From assembly GCA_040219025.1 (NCBI GenBank), contig JAVJTE010000006.1, positions 1-64,000 on the forward strand: DNA of 64,000 nt, read 5' to 3'. The stretch is from HT1-32 sp040219025 (GTDB lineage: Bacteria > Pseudomonadota > Alphaproteobacteria > Rhodospirillales > HT1-32). Positions 14,970 through 23,707 of this stretch are shown here, in pieces. Position 1 is the stretch's first letter, and each line of letters opens with the position of its first letter. A program made the position numbers and the translations under genes. The notes under the pieces are model-generated. The model did no database searches, was not told the origin of the DNA, and saw only the letters and a list, made by a program, of their open reading frames with translations.

Positions 14970-15927
14970 CCGGGCCACCTGCCGACAGCCGCCGCGCCGC
15001 CGTCTCGAACACCATCCTGATCCAGGCCAGTGCCGGATCGGATGACCGGTCGTTCATCCAGTAGCTGAATATCGGCCGTTCCGGCCCCCTGAACGGCAGG
15101 GGTGATGTCCTGAGTTCCGGGCGCTGCCGTGCAGCGGCCCGTGCAATGCTGGTCGGGATGGAGCAGATCAGGTCACAGGCAACCACCGCCTCGATCGTCG
15201 CATAGATATGCGGCGTCCACAGAACCACACGCCGGGACAGCCCCAGCGACAGAAGAATTTCATCGATATAGGTACTGGTTGCACCGAAGGTCGAGGTCGC
15301 CACGTGATCGACAGCAACATATTGTTGCAGGGTAATCGGGTCACCCAGCAGCGGATGATTCCGGGATGCCAGAACAATGCTCGGCTCACTGTAGAGTTCT
15401 GAATTCCGGATATGATCGCTATGCCGGAGCCAGGGAAGAACGACCAGATCAATCCGGTTATCAACGAATGTCTGCGGCGTCAGCGTGAAATGTTCCCGGT
15501 TCGGTGCCTGCCAGCTCGGCAGATTGATGGCCTGCAGCGTGATACCGGGTGCCGATTTCCGCAGGATCTGCATGATTGTCGGCATCAGATAAACCGAGAC
15601 GAATTCGTTGGTACCAATCCGCAGGATCCGGTCCGCGGTCGACGGATTGAAATTGTGAACGCCGGAAATCGCCTCTCCGATCAGGTCCAGCGCCCGGTTG
15701 ATCGGGACGATCAGCTCGTCAGCCCTAACCGTTGGCCGCATTGATCCCTTTACCCGTTCAAACAGGATATCGCCAAAATGTGATCTGAGCCGTCGGAGCG
15801 CCTGGCTCATTGCCGGCTGGGTCAGGCCAATCCCGTCGCCTGCGCGGGTAAGCTGGCGTTCGCGGTGAATTGCACTGAACACTTTCAGCAGATTGAGATC
15901 GAGATTGAGAACATTATCCGTAAGCAT
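14902..15927 (-). CDS. LysR-family transcriptional regulator, 341 aa
   Basis: The N-terminal winged helix-turn-helix is clear: LNLLKVFSAIHRERQLTRAG, then LTQPAMSQALRRLRSHFGDI. A periplasmic-binding-type ligand domain follows. The protein is about 40 residues longer than typical LysR members because of a C-terminal tail (RRLSAGGPATSQAASILPTG and on) that is read antisense to the end of the M81 peptidase gene. It is divergent from the oligopeptide ABC transporter operon with about 190 bp between starts, the classic position of a LysR regulator and its target. It probably senses a transported peptide or a breakdown product; the inducer is unknown. Confidence 0.93.
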   Translation of the reverse strand: MLTDNVLNLDLNLLKVFSAIHRERQLTRAGDGIGLTQPAMSQALRRLRSHFGDILFERVKGSMRPTVRADELIVPINRALDLIGEAISGVHNFNPSTADRILRIGTNEFVSVYLMPTIMQILRKSAPGITLQAINLPSWQAPNREHFTLTPQTFVDNRIDLVVLPWLRHSDHIRNSELYSEPSIVLASRNHPLLGDPITLQQYVAVDHVATSTFGATSTYIDEILLSLGLSRRVVLWTPHIYATIEAVVACDLICSIPTSIARAAARQRPELRTSPLPFRGPERPIFSYWMNDRSSDPALAWIRMVFETAARRLSAGGPATSQAASILPTGREESLDAAGL

Positions 15928-16117
15928 GTTGCCTATCTTAATTATTCATTTGCCTGATGAAAGGGATTCACGACAAAGTATCGTCGGAGGCAGATAACGA
16001 GACTGCGGAGGATACCGCTGCTTGTCGTCGCAAGATGTTTTCGGCAAGATCGTTAGAACAGGGTCCGTGTCGGGCGCTGTACCTCGTTCACAGGGAATTC
16101 AACAGGGAGACCTTAAT

Positions 16118-17707
16118 ATGAAGCTCATGAAGCCGATTATCGGCTTGGCGGTTGCAATGTCGTTTGGCGTTGCAGCCCAGGCAAATGCGCAGGAACTGCG
16201 TGTCGGACTCAGTGCTGAGCCGTCGTCAGTTGACCCGCATTACCATAACCTCGGCCCGAACAATGCCATGGCGAAGAATATCTTCGGCCGGCTGATGACC
16301 CAGGATGAATCCCAGCGGCTGAAGCCGGATCTGGCGGTCTCCTGGAAGCCGATCGACGATCTGACATGGGAGTTCAAGCTGCGTCAGGGCGTCACCTTCC
16401 ATGACGGCTCGCCGTTCACGGCTGATGATGTCATCTTCACGATGGAACGCGCGCCCAACGTGCCGAACAGCCCGTCAAGCTATTCGACCTACATCAAGGG
16501 CAAGACCTTCAAGAAGATCGATGATTTCACGGTTCATGCATCGACAGAAGAGCCCTATCCACTGATGCCGGCTGATATTTCGACAGTTGCGATTCTGTCA
16601 AAGAAAGCCGCTGAAGGTGCCTCAACCGCAGATTTTGATTCGGGCAAGGCCGCCATTGGCACCGGTCCGTTCAAGATGGTTGAATTCGTCAAGGGCGAGA
16701 AACTGATCCTTGAGCGTTTTGAAGGTTACTGGGGCGAAAAGCCGGAATGGAAAACCGTCACGGTGAAGCCGATCAAGTCCGATCCGTCCCGTGTTGCGGC
16801 CCTGCTGGCCGGCGATGTCGATTTCATTGATGATGTCCCGACCACAGATGTGGCCAACCTGATTGCTGATCCGAATGTCGCGGTCAGCAAGAAAGTGTCG
16901 AACCGCGTGATTTATCTGCACATGGACCAGTTCCGTGAAGAGACACCGGATGCAACTGGCAATAACGGCGAGAAGATCAAGAACCCGCTGCTCGACGTTC
17001 GCGTCCGCAAGGCGATCTCCAAGGCAATCAACCGTGACGCCATCGTTGCCCGCGTCATGGAAGGTGTTGCCATTCCGGCCGGCCAGCTGCTGCCGGACGG
17101 CTTCTTCGGCCGCAGTGAGAACCTGTCCCCGGAGCCCTATGATCCGGAAGGTGCCAAAAAGCTTCTGGCCGAAGCCGGTTATCCGGACGGTTTCAAGCTG
17201 AAGATCCATGGTCCGAATGATCGTTACATCAACGATGCAAAGATCCTGGAAGCAGTTGGTCAGATGATCACCCGCATCGGTATCAAGGCAGAAGTGATCA
17301 CCATGCCGCGTTCCGTGTTCTTTGGCCGTGCCTCCAGTGGTGGCCCGGACAAGACCCCGGAATTCAGCCTGATCCTGGTTGGCTGGGGCTCCGGCACCGG
17401 TGAAGCCTCTTCGCCGCTGAAGTCGCTGCTGGCAACCTATGACAAGGACGCCGGTATGGGGGCTGCAAACCGTGGCCGTCATTCAAACCCGAATATGGAT
17501 GAAGTGCTGAAGCAGGCACTGGCAACGGTTGACGACGGTGAGCGTGAGAAGCTTCTTGCCAAGGCAACCGAACTCGCCATCGACGAAAGCCTGGGCATCA
17601 TTCCCCTGCATTATCAGGAGAGTGTCTGGGCGACCCGCAAGGGCCTGACCTATGCCGGACGTTCCGACGAGCACACAGTGTTCTATACGGTGCGTACCGC
17701 GAAGTAA
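16118..17707 (+). CDS. ABC transporter substrate-binding protein, peptide type (SBP_bac_5)
   Basis: A family 5 extracellular solute-binding protein that delivers oligopeptides, dipeptides or similar solutes to the permeases encoded next to it. After a signal peptide (MKLMKPIIGLAVAMSFGVAA, cleaved near NAQ), the mature protein begins ELRVGLSAEPSSVDPHYHNL, typical of the family, and contains KLRQGVTFHDGSPFTADDV. The ATG at 16118 was chosen because it starts the signal peptide and has GGGAG upstream; the frame is open 96 bp further. A terminator-like hairpin directly after the gene probably lowers expression of the permease genes relative to this protein. Periplasmic, 529 residues. Confidence 0.93.
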   Translation: MKLMKPIIGLAVAMSFGVAAQANAQELRVGLSAEPSSVDPHYHNLGPNNAMAKNIFGRLMTQDESQRLKPDLAVSWKPIDDLTWEFKLRQGVTFHDGSPFTADDVIFTMERAPNVPNSPSSYSTYIKGKTFKKIDDFTVHASTEEPYPLMPADISTVAILSKKAAEGASTADFDSGKAAIGTGPFKMVEFVKGEKLILERFEGYWGEKPEWKTVTVKPIKSDPSRVAALLAGDVDFIDDVPTTDVANLIADPNVAVSKKVSNRVIYLHMDQFREETPDATGNNGEKIKNPLLDVRVRKAISKAINRDAIVARVMEGVAIPAGQLLPDGFFGRSENLSPEPYDPEGAKKLLAEAGYPDGFKLKIHGPNDRYINDAKILEAVGQMITRIGIKAEVITMPRSVFFGRASSGGPDKTPEFSLILVGWGSGTGEASSPLKSLLATYDKDAGMGAANRGRHSNPNMDEVLKQALATVDDGEREKLLAKATELAIDESLGIIPLHYQESVWATRKGLTYAGRSDEHTVFYTVRTAK

Positions 17708-17716
17708 GACCAAGTG

Positions 17717-17755
17717 ATGCCGGGTGCCGTCTCAGGCGACACCCGGCATTTTTTT
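17717..17755 (+). terminator. Intra-operon rho-independent terminator
   Basis: ATGCCGGGTG (17717-17726) pairs with CACCCGGCAT (17740-17749), followed by seven T residues. It lies 9 bp past the substrate-binding protein gene and 26 bp before the first permease gene, so it likely acts as a partial terminator that sets a high binding-protein to permease ratio. Confidence 0.8.
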
Positions 17756-17781
17756 CAGGGCCTGACATCGGGGAGGCATAG

Positions 17782-18759
17782 ATGTCGGTTTTTATTATCA
17801 GACGATTAATGCAGAGTTTGCTGGTCGTCGTGATTATGTCATTTCTTGTATTTATGGCGATTTACCAGATCGGTGATCCGACCGATCTGCTGGTTTCCCC
17901 CGACGCTCCGCAGGAGGAGATCGAACGGGTGAAGCGAGACTTTGGCGTCGACCTTCCGTTTCACGAACAATATTTCAAGTTCGTCGGGAAGGCGCTTCAG
18001 GGAGATCTGGGCAACTCGTTTGTGATGAACGATCCGGCGCTCCAGCTTATCCTCCAGAAGATGCCGGCAACCCTTGAACTGGCCTTCAGCGCCCTGTTCC
18101 TGTCGATTGTTCTGGGGATCCCGCTCGGCGTCTATGCCGGGCTGCGTCACGGAACCTTCTCCTCCAAACTGATCATGTCGGGCTCGATTCTGGGATTCAG
18201 CCTCCCCACCTTCTGGGTTGGTCTGATGATGATCATGATCTTTGCCGTCTATCTCGGCTGGCTGCCGTCTACCGGGCGTGGCGAGACAGTTGAAGTGCTG
18301 GGCATTGAAGTCAGCTTCCTGACCTGGGACGGGCTGACACATCTGTTCATGCCGGCCCTGAACCTGGCCCTGCTGAAGATATCGCTGGTTATCCGGCTGG
18401 CGCGGGCCGGTGTGCGTGAAACGATCCATATGGATTACATCAAGTTCGCACGGGCAAAGGGCCTCGCCTACCGGCGGGTTATCCTGCTGCATCTGATGAA
18501 GAACATCATGATTCCGATCGTCACGGTCATTGGCCTCGAATTCGGCGGTCTGATTGCCTTCTCGGTCATCACGGAGACCATTTTCGCCTGGCCGGGGATG
18601 GGCAAGCTGATCATTGAATCAATCCTGTTGCTCGACCGGCCGATGGTTGTCGCCTATCTGATGATCACGGTAATGATGTTCATCGTCATCAACCTGCTCG
18701 TCGATATCCTCTATTCAATCCTGGACCCCCGGGTCCGCCTCCAGGACGTCAAATCATGA
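17782..18759 (+). CDS. Oligopeptide ABC transporter permease, DppB/OppB type
   Basis: An inner-membrane permease of 325 residues with six hydrophobic segments. The N-terminal FIIRRLMQSLLVVVIMSFLV helix and the DPTDLLVSPDAPQEEIERVK periplasmic segment are typical of DppB/OppB proteins. The cytoplasmic EAA loop that contacts the ATPase subunits is seen at DYIKFARAKGLAYRRVI. The ATG at 17782 follows a GGGGAGG ribosome site. It overlaps the next permease gene by 4 bp (ATGA), so the two are translationally coupled. Belongs to the five-gene transporter operon. Confidence 0.94.
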   Translation: MSVFIIRRLMQSLLVVVIMSFLVFMAIYQIGDPTDLLVSPDAPQEEIERVKRDFGVDLPFHEQYFKFVGKALQGDLGNSFVMNDPALQLILQKMPATLELAFSALFLSIVLGIPLGVYAGLRHGTFSSKLIMSGSILGFSLPTFWVGLMMIMIFAVYLGWLPSTGRGETVEVLGIEVSFLTWDGLTHLFMPALNLALLKISLVIRLARAGVRETIHMDYIKFARAKGLAYRRVILLHLMKNIMIPIVTVIGLEFGGLIAFSVITETIFAWPGMGKLIIESILLLDRPMVVAYLMITVMMFIVINLLVDILYSILDPRVRLQDVKS

Positions 18760-19700
18760 AACCGGAAGCGACAGCAGAAGCATCGGCTGGCGGTGGTATT
18801 GCACCAGCGCCGGCAGCCGCGAAGGTACAGACCCCGTTTCAGCGTTTTGCCGCTGATTTTCTTGAGAGCAGGATTGCTGTTGTCGGGCTGGTCATCACAA
18901 CGATCGTTGTCTTCATTGCCATTTTCGCACCGCTGATTGCCCCGACAGATCCGTTCGATCTGGCGAAGGTTGACGTGATGGACAATCTGATTGCACCCGG
19001 CGACAAGAACTTTGCCGGGGATTTCACCTACGTCCTGGGCACGGACGGGTCCGGTCGTGACATGCTGAGCGCTATCTTCTACGGGCTCAGAACCAGCATC
19101 ACAGTCGGCGTTTCCTCGGGCCTGATCGCCCTTGCACTTGGCATGAGTGTCGGACTGGCCGCGGCCTATTTCGGCGGTTTCGTCGATACGCTGATCATGC
19201 GGATTGTTGATATTCAGCTGAGCTTTCCGGCCATTCTCATTGCCCTCGTCTTCATGGCCGTGCTTGGCCCGGGTATCGACAAGACGATCATGGCGCTGAT
19301 TGTGGCGCAATGGGCCTATTACGCCCGAACCGTGCGCGGCAGTGCGCTGGTCGAGCGCCGCAAGGAATATGTCGAGGCGGCAACCTGTCTGGCGCTCAGC
19401 CATCGCCGGATCGTGTTCCGGCATCTGCTGCCGAACTGTCTGCCGCCGCTGATCGTGGTGGCAACCGTGCAGACCGCGCATGCCATCAGTCTGGAGGCAA
19501 CGCTGAGCTTCCTCGGCCTTGGCGTGCCGCAGACCGAACCGTCACTGGGAATGCTGATCCGCAACGGCTTCGATTACATGCACAGCCACAAATACTGGAT
19601 CACATTCTTTCCCGGTGTTGCCCTGCTGGTCACCATTGTCGGCATCAACCTTGTCGGCGATCAGTTGCGCGACATTCTCAATCCCCGTCTGCAGAAATAA
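18756..19700 (+). CDS. Oligopeptide ABC transporter permease, DppC/OppC type
   Basis: The second membrane subunit, 314 residues. A cytoplasmic N-terminal stretch of about 30 Ala/Pro-rich residues precedes the OppC-type first helix (FLESRIAVVGLVITTIVVFI). The GTDGSGRDMLSAIFYGLRTS segment is the hallmark of DppC/OppC proteins, and the EAA loop is at RKEYVEAATCLALSHRRIVF. The end, FLGLGVPQTEPSLGMLI, is also family-typical. It overlaps dppB-type by 4 bp and is followed after 12 bp by the first ATPase gene, which has a GGACGACC-type ribosome site. Confidence 0.94.
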   Translation: MKPEATAEASAGGGIAPAPAAAKVQTPFQRFAADFLESRIAVVGLVITTIVVFIAIFAPLIAPTDPFDLAKVDVMDNLIAPGDKNFAGDFTYVLGTDGSGRDMLSAIFYGLRTSITVGVSSGLIALALGMSVGLAAAYFGGFVDTLIMRIVDIQLSFPAILIALVFMAVLGPGIDKTIMALIVAQWAYYARTVRGSALVERRKEYVEAATCLALSHRRIVFRHLLPNCLPPLIVVATVQTAHAISLEATLSFLGLGVPQTEPSLGMLIRNGFDYMHSHKYWITFFPGVALLVTIVGINLVGDQLRDILNPRLQK

Positions 19701-19712
19701 GGACGACCTCTC

Positions 19713-20696
19713 ATGAGCAGCGATCAGCCGACGCTCAGCGTCCGCAATCTACAAACCTATTTCTACACCAAGGCCGGGATCGCCAAGGCCGTTGACGGCG
19801 TCAGCTTTGATGTCAAACGGGGCGAGATCATGGGACTGGTCGGTGAATCCGGTTCCGGGAAGTCGGTGACCGGGTTCTCGATCATCGGGCTGGTCGACCA
19901 GCCCGGCGAGATCGCCGGCGGTGAAGTTCTCTACAAGGGCCAGAATCTCGTCGGCATGCCGGAAGAGCAGATGCAGAAGCTTCGCGGCAACCGCATCGCC
20001 ATGATCTTCCAGGATCCGATGATGACCCTTAACCCGGTCCTCCGCATTGATACACAGATGATCGAGACCGTGCTGGCCCATGAAAAGGTCAGCAAGGACG
20101 AAGCCCGGCAGCGGGCCCGTGATGCGCTGGGCCAGGTTGGCATTCCGGCACCGGATGAGCGCCTGCGGTCCTATCCGCATCAGTTCTCCGGCGGCATGCG
20201 CCAGCGTGTTGCCATTGCCATTGCCCTGCTGAACAAGCCGGAACTGATCATCGCTGACGAGCCGACAACCGCCCTGGATGTCACCATTCAGGGCCAGATC
20301 CTGTATGAGACCCAGAAGCTCTGTCGTGAAACCGGCACCGCACTGATGTGGATCACCCACGATCTTGCCGTCATTGCCGGGCTGGCTGACCGGGTTTGTG
20401 TCATGTATGCGGGACGCATTGTCGAACAGGGTATGGTCGAGGACATTCTCGACAGCCCGGCGCACCCCTACACCCACGGGCTGATCGGGTCTGTCCCCAG
20501 CCATAACAAGCGCGGGCAGCGGCTGTTCCAGATTCCGGGCATGACGCCGTCACTGCTGAAACTGCCTGTCGGCTGCACGTTCAAAAATCGTTGCCCGCGG
20601 GCAACGGATGCCTGCAATGTCGAGCCGGAAATCCAGACACTGGACTCCGGCCGCCAGCTGCGCTGCCATAACCCTCATCTGGAGACTGCCGCATGA
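19713..20696 (+). CDS. Oligopeptide ABC transporter ATPase, DppD/OppD type
   Basis: A cytoplasmic ATP-binding subunit of 327 residues. Walker A is GESGSGKSVTG, the signature loop is FSGGMRQRVAIAIA, and Walker B is ELIIADEPTTALD, with the H-loop in WITHDLAVIAGLAD. The C-terminal oligopeptide/dipeptide extension with the Cys-containing GCTFKNRCPRATDAC motif is present; in this subfamily the motif can bind an iron-sulfur cluster. It pairs with the DppF-type ATPase gene, which overlaps it by 4 bp. Confidence 0.95.
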   Translation: MSSDQPTLSVRNLQTYFYTKAGIAKAVDGVSFDVKRGEIMGLVGESGSGKSVTGFSIIGLVDQPGEIAGGEVLYKGQNLVGMPEEQMQKLRGNRIAMIFQDPMMTLNPVLRIDTQMIETVLAHEKVSKDEARQRARDALGQVGIPAPDERLRSYPHQFSGGMRQRVAIAIALLNKPELIIADEPTTALDVTIQGQILYETQKLCRETGTALMWITHDLAVIAGLADRVCVMYAGRIVEQGMVEDILDSPAHPYTHGLIGSVPSHNKRGQRLFQIPGMTPSLLKLPVGCTFKNRCPRATDACNVEPEIQTLDSGRQLRCHNPHLETAA

Positions 20697-21697
20697 CCGC
20701 AGCCGCCACCCCCATGATCCAGACGGTCGATGTCTCCAAGCGCTTTGTGAAGCGCCTCGATATTGCCGGAAAGATTGCCCAGAAATTCGGCTCGAAGGTC
20801 CGTGAGGAAGTCGTCCATGCTGTTGACGGCGTCTCGATCGACGTCTCGCAGGGAGAGGTCGTCGGTCTGGTCGGCGAATCAGGCTGCGGCAAATCCACGC
20901 TTGGCCGAATGATCGCCGGTATCCTGCCCCGCACCCAGGGTGATATCCTGTTCAACGGCCAGAGTATCGCCGACATGAACGATGCGGATACACGTAATGC
21001 CGCGCTGAAGATCCAGATGATCTTTCAGGACCCGTTTGCCTCGCTCAACCCGCGCATGCGGGTTGAGGATATCATCTCGGAAGCGCCTGTTGTTCACCGG
21101 ATCATCAACCAGAAGGACAAGGCGGATTATGCGGCGGAGGTGATGCTGCGGGTTGGTCTTGATCCGGAATATCGCAAACGCTACCCGCATCAGTTCTCCG
21201 GCGGACAGCGCCAGCGTATCGGTATTGCCCGGGCGCTCGCCGTCAATCCGGAATTCATTGTCTGTGACGAGGCCATTGCCGCACTGGATGTTTCCATTCA
21301 GGCACAGGTCATCAACCTGTTCATGGATCTGCGAACCGATCTCGATCTGACCTATCTGTTCATCAGCCACGATCTCAGCGTTGTTGAACATATTTCCGAC
21401 CGGGTAGTGATCATGTATCTCGGCCGCGTCGTGGAAGTCGCAAAGACCGACGATATCTTCGACAGCCCGAACCATCCCTATACCCAGGCATTGCTCGGCG
21501 AAGTCCCCCGGCTGGATATCCGTCACCGGGTCTATGAGCCGGTCAGCGGCGAAATTCCGTCACCGCTGGACCCGCCACCGGGATGCCATTTCCACCCGCG
21601 CTGTCCGCATGCCATGGCACGCTGCAAGGCCGAACGCCCTGCCCTGCGGGAAATCGCCCCGGGCCGGTTGTCCGCCTGTCATCTGAATGACGGCTAA
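20693..21697 (+). CDS. Oligopeptide ABC transporter ATPase, DppF/OppF type
   Basis: The second ATPase subunit, 334 residues. Walker A is GESGCGKSTLG, the signature loop FSGGQRQRIGIARAL, and Walker B EFIVCDEAIAALD. Walker B is slightly unusual: Ala-Ile-Ala replaces the common Pro-Thr/Val-Ser, but the catalytic Glu is kept. An insertion near residues 20-40 (RLDIAGKIAQKFGSKVREEV) precedes the ATPase core, as in some alphaproteobacterial DppF proteins. The C-terminal GCHFHPRCPHAMARC motif is present. It overlaps the previous ATPase by 4 bp, and the amidohydrolase gene begins 4 bp after it. Confidence 0.95.
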   Translation: MTAAATPMIQTVDVSKRFVKRLDIAGKIAQKFGSKVREEVVHAVDGVSIDVSQGEVVGLVGESGCGKSTLGRMIAGILPRTQGDILFNGQSIADMNDADTRNAALKIQMIFQDPFASLNPRMRVEDIISEAPVVHRIINQKDKADYAAEVMLRVGLDPEYRKRYPHQFSGGQRQRIGIARALAVNPEFIVCDEAIAALDVSIQAQVINLFMDLRTDLDLTYLFISHDLSVVEHISDRVVIMYLGRVVEVAKTDDIFDSPNHPYTQALLGEVPRLDIRHRVYEPVSGEIPSPLDPPPGCHFHPRCPHAMARCKAERPALREIAPGRLSACHLNDG

Positions 21698-21700
21698 GCC

Positions 21701-22561
21701 GTGGCAGTTTCGTTGCATATCGAAAATGTCGTCGAACGGATTGACCCGGAGATAGCGGTTGTCCCGCTGGTGCTGGACTCGCCGCACAGCGGCAGCACCT
21801 ACCCGGCTGATTTCGGTTCCCGGTTGCCGCATATTGCGCTCCGCCATACCGAGGACGCCTTCATCGATGACCTGTTCGGTGAGGCCCCGGCATTTGGTGC
21901 GACCATGATCCGTGCCCTGTTCCCGCGATCCTATATCGACCCCAACCGGGCAGAGGATGATCTCGACCCGTCAATGCTGGACGGTGCATGGCCGGGCGAA
22001 CTCAATCCGGGACCGAAAGTTGCTCTTGGTATCGGCCTTATTCCCTGCCGCGAGCCCGGAGGCGAGGTCTATGACCGGAAGCTGTCTGTGGCGGAAGTAC
22101 GGAACCGTATCGACAGCTACTGGCGCCCCTATCATGAGGCGGTGTCCCGCACCCTTGACGAGCGCCGCAAGGCCTTTGGCAGGGTATGGCATGTGAACTG
22201 TCATTCCATGCCGGCACGGTCCTCGAACATTTCACCTGAGGGGCCCGGCAAGCTGCGACCGGACATGGTCATCGGTGACCGGGACGGCTCGACCTGTGAT
22301 CCCGCGTTCACTGATCTGATTGCCAGCACATTGCGGGGATACGGATATGACGTCCGCGTCAACGATCCCTACAAGGGCGTCGAACTTGTCCGGCGCTACA
22401 GCAACCCGGCAGATCATCGCCACAGCGTCCAGATCGAGATCAACCGGGGTCTTTACATGAATGAGGAACGGGTCGAGCGGAGTGCCGATTTCGTTGCACT
22501 GAAGGAAAAGATCACTGAACTGATCCGGGTTCTCGGCGAATTTGCGACTGCGGGCCGTTAA
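21701..22561 (+). CDS. N-formylglutamate amidohydrolase family protein
   Basis: A HutG-type (N-formylglutamate deformylase) family protein, 286 residues. In histidine breakdown the enzyme splits N-formylglutamate to glutamate and formate, but many family members are linked to other acyl- or formyl-amino acids. Family motifs seen are LDSPHSGSTYPADF, DLDPSMLDGAWPGELN, WHVNCHSMP (probable metal-binding His residues) and QIEINRGLYMNE. It begins with GTG at 21701, only 3 bp after the ABC ATPase stop codon, so it is the last gene of the transporter operon and very likely acts on an imported compound. No hut genes are adjacent. Confidence 0.9.
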   Translation: MAVSLHIENVVERIDPEIAVVPLVLDSPHSGSTYPADFGSRLPHIALRHTEDAFIDDLFGEAPAFGATMIRALFPRSYIDPNRAEDDLDPSMLDGAWPGELNPGPKVALGIGLIPCREPGGEVYDRKLSVAEVRNRIDSYWRPYHEAVSRTLDERRKAFGRVWHVNCHSMPARSSNISPEGPGKLRPDMVIGDRDGSTCDPAFTDLIASTLRGYGYDVRVNDPYKGVELVRRYSNPADHRHSVQIEINRGLYMNEERVERSADFVALKEKITELIRVLGEFATAGR

Positions 22562-22587
22562 CGCGCCCCCTTCACGGCAACCGGCTA

Positions 22588-23037
22588 CTATCCCTCGAAC
22601 GTCAGCTTCTTCTCGTTCACAAGCTTCTGGGCCAGCCGCAGTAACCGGCTCACGGCCCCGCTTGCCTCTTCGGCATCGACGGGCTGGTCCTGGCGGGTGC
22701 TCAGCGCATCCTGATACATCATCATCGAGCGTTTGCTCATATTCCGGGAAAACTTTGCCATCAGCTGATGGTTTGTGGCGAACGCCTGCATCACCACCAC
22801 CATATCCGTGAAATGCGCTTCCTTGATGAGGTTCTGGACCCCGACATCATTCGCCACCAGCAGCTTTTCAAACAACTGCTTCGCAGATGTCAGGCGGTTT
22901 TCGGCTTCATCCCGGTCAATATAAACCTTCAGTTCAGCCTTCAGCGCAGCAAAGTCCGCCGCACTCATCTGAATCGTGGCATGTCCGAAGGTCAGTGAAT
23001 ATTGCCCGTGTGAAAGCTCTGTGAGCTTAATCTGCAT
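22588..23037 (-). CDS. Small FliG C-terminal-domain-like protein, 149 aa
   Basis: Residues 60-145 align by eye with the last domain of the flagellar rotor protein FliG. The strongest match is KFSRNMSKR (95-103) against KFLRNMSQR of E. coli FliG, followed by a helix with Asp110 and a C-terminal helix RLLRLAQKLVNEKKL. Of the charged FliG torque residues (E. coli K264, R281, D288, D289, R297) only the equivalents of R281 (Arg103) and D288 (Asp110) are kept; the others are Phe86, Ala111 and Pro119. The N-terminal and middle FliG domains are absent. So it shares the fold but is unlikely to be a normal rotor subunit. The ATG at 23037 lies inside the end of the upstream haem-oxygenase-like gene (11-bp overlap), which indicates coupled translation. 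Confidence 0.65.
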   Translation of the reverse strand: MQIKLTELSHGQYSLTFGHATIQMSAADFAALKAELKVYIDRDEAENRLTSAKQLFEKLLVANDVGVQNLIKEAHFTDMVVVMQAFATNHQLMAKFSRNMSKRSMMMYQDALSTRQDQPVDAEEASGAVSRLLRLAQKLVNEKKLTFEG

Positions 23038-23707
23038 TCCGTCGTCCGGTTCCGCTGATAACAGCGTTGTACATATTGGCATAGAGATGGCTTGCGGTCT
23101 TCGCCGCATGGCACATCCAGCGCCAGTCACGGTCTGTCAGATAGGCCTGCTCGATGACCTGTTCAACCTCGTCGACATGATCGACATCATCACCTGACAT
23201 CGCGAACAGAAACGACGCCTGTTCCGGAGAAAGGCTCAGATCCTGCACCAGCTTGCTGGCGTAATTGCCGCCGAAACTCGCACCGATTGTCTTCAGCACC
23301 AGCCCCGTTGCAATCCGCGCCATCGGAGCTTTCAGGGCGATATAGAAATTAAAGGCGACATATGCCTGACAGGGGGGTGACGGAAAATCGTCATGCGGGT
23401 CGCGGTCGCTGTACCCGGTTGCGGCAAGATCGTTGCGAATCAGCTTCCACTGACCCTTGGCCTGATCGGCCTGCATCAGCAGGTAATCCTTTGCCACCTC
23501 CTGCTCGGGATCACAGGTTGCGGCGGCCAGTGCCATGGATGTCGGCGCCTCATAGACCTGATGGAACAGGGTCAGCAGCAGGTTGTGGTAATCCGGCAGT
23601 GACATTTCACCGGCAATCACACGCCGGCACATGCGGTTATCCGGAAACCGGATCACTGCATCATTGACGATATTGAGGAAATCGCTTCTGCCTTGCTTCA
23701 ACTTCAC
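23027..23707 (-). CDS. Haem-oxygenase-fold (iron-containing redox enzyme-like) protein
   Basis: An all-helical protein of the haem-oxygenase-like superfamily (TenA, iron-containing redox enzymes, di-iron oxidases). Family-like parts are SLPDYHNLLLTLFHQVYEAP, QWKLIRNDLAATGYSDRD, and the last helices DDVDHVDEVEQVIEQAYL with a D..H pair. In related metal-binding members a His usually precedes the W..nDL motif; here the position appears to be Gln (QWKLIRNDL), so metal binding may be incomplete. The start is uncertain: the GTG at 23707 (VKLKQGRSDFLNIVNDAV) fits the fold, has GGAG close upstream and overlaps a 9-codon leader frame, but the frame is open to 23845. It is cotranscribed with the FliG-C-like gene and divergent from a Crp/Fnr regulator. 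Confidence 0.7.
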   Translation of the reverse strand: MKLKQGRSDFLNIVNDAVIRFPDNRMCRRVIAGEMSLPDYHNLLLTLFHQVYEAPTSMALAAATCDPEQEVAKDYLLMQADQAKGQWKLIRNDLAATGYSDRDPHDDFPSPPCQAYVAFNFYIALKAPMARIATGLVLKTIGASFGGNYASKLVQDLSLSPEQASFLFAMSGDDVDHVDEVEQVIEQAYLTDRDWRWMCHAAKTASHLYANMYNAVISGTGRRNAD

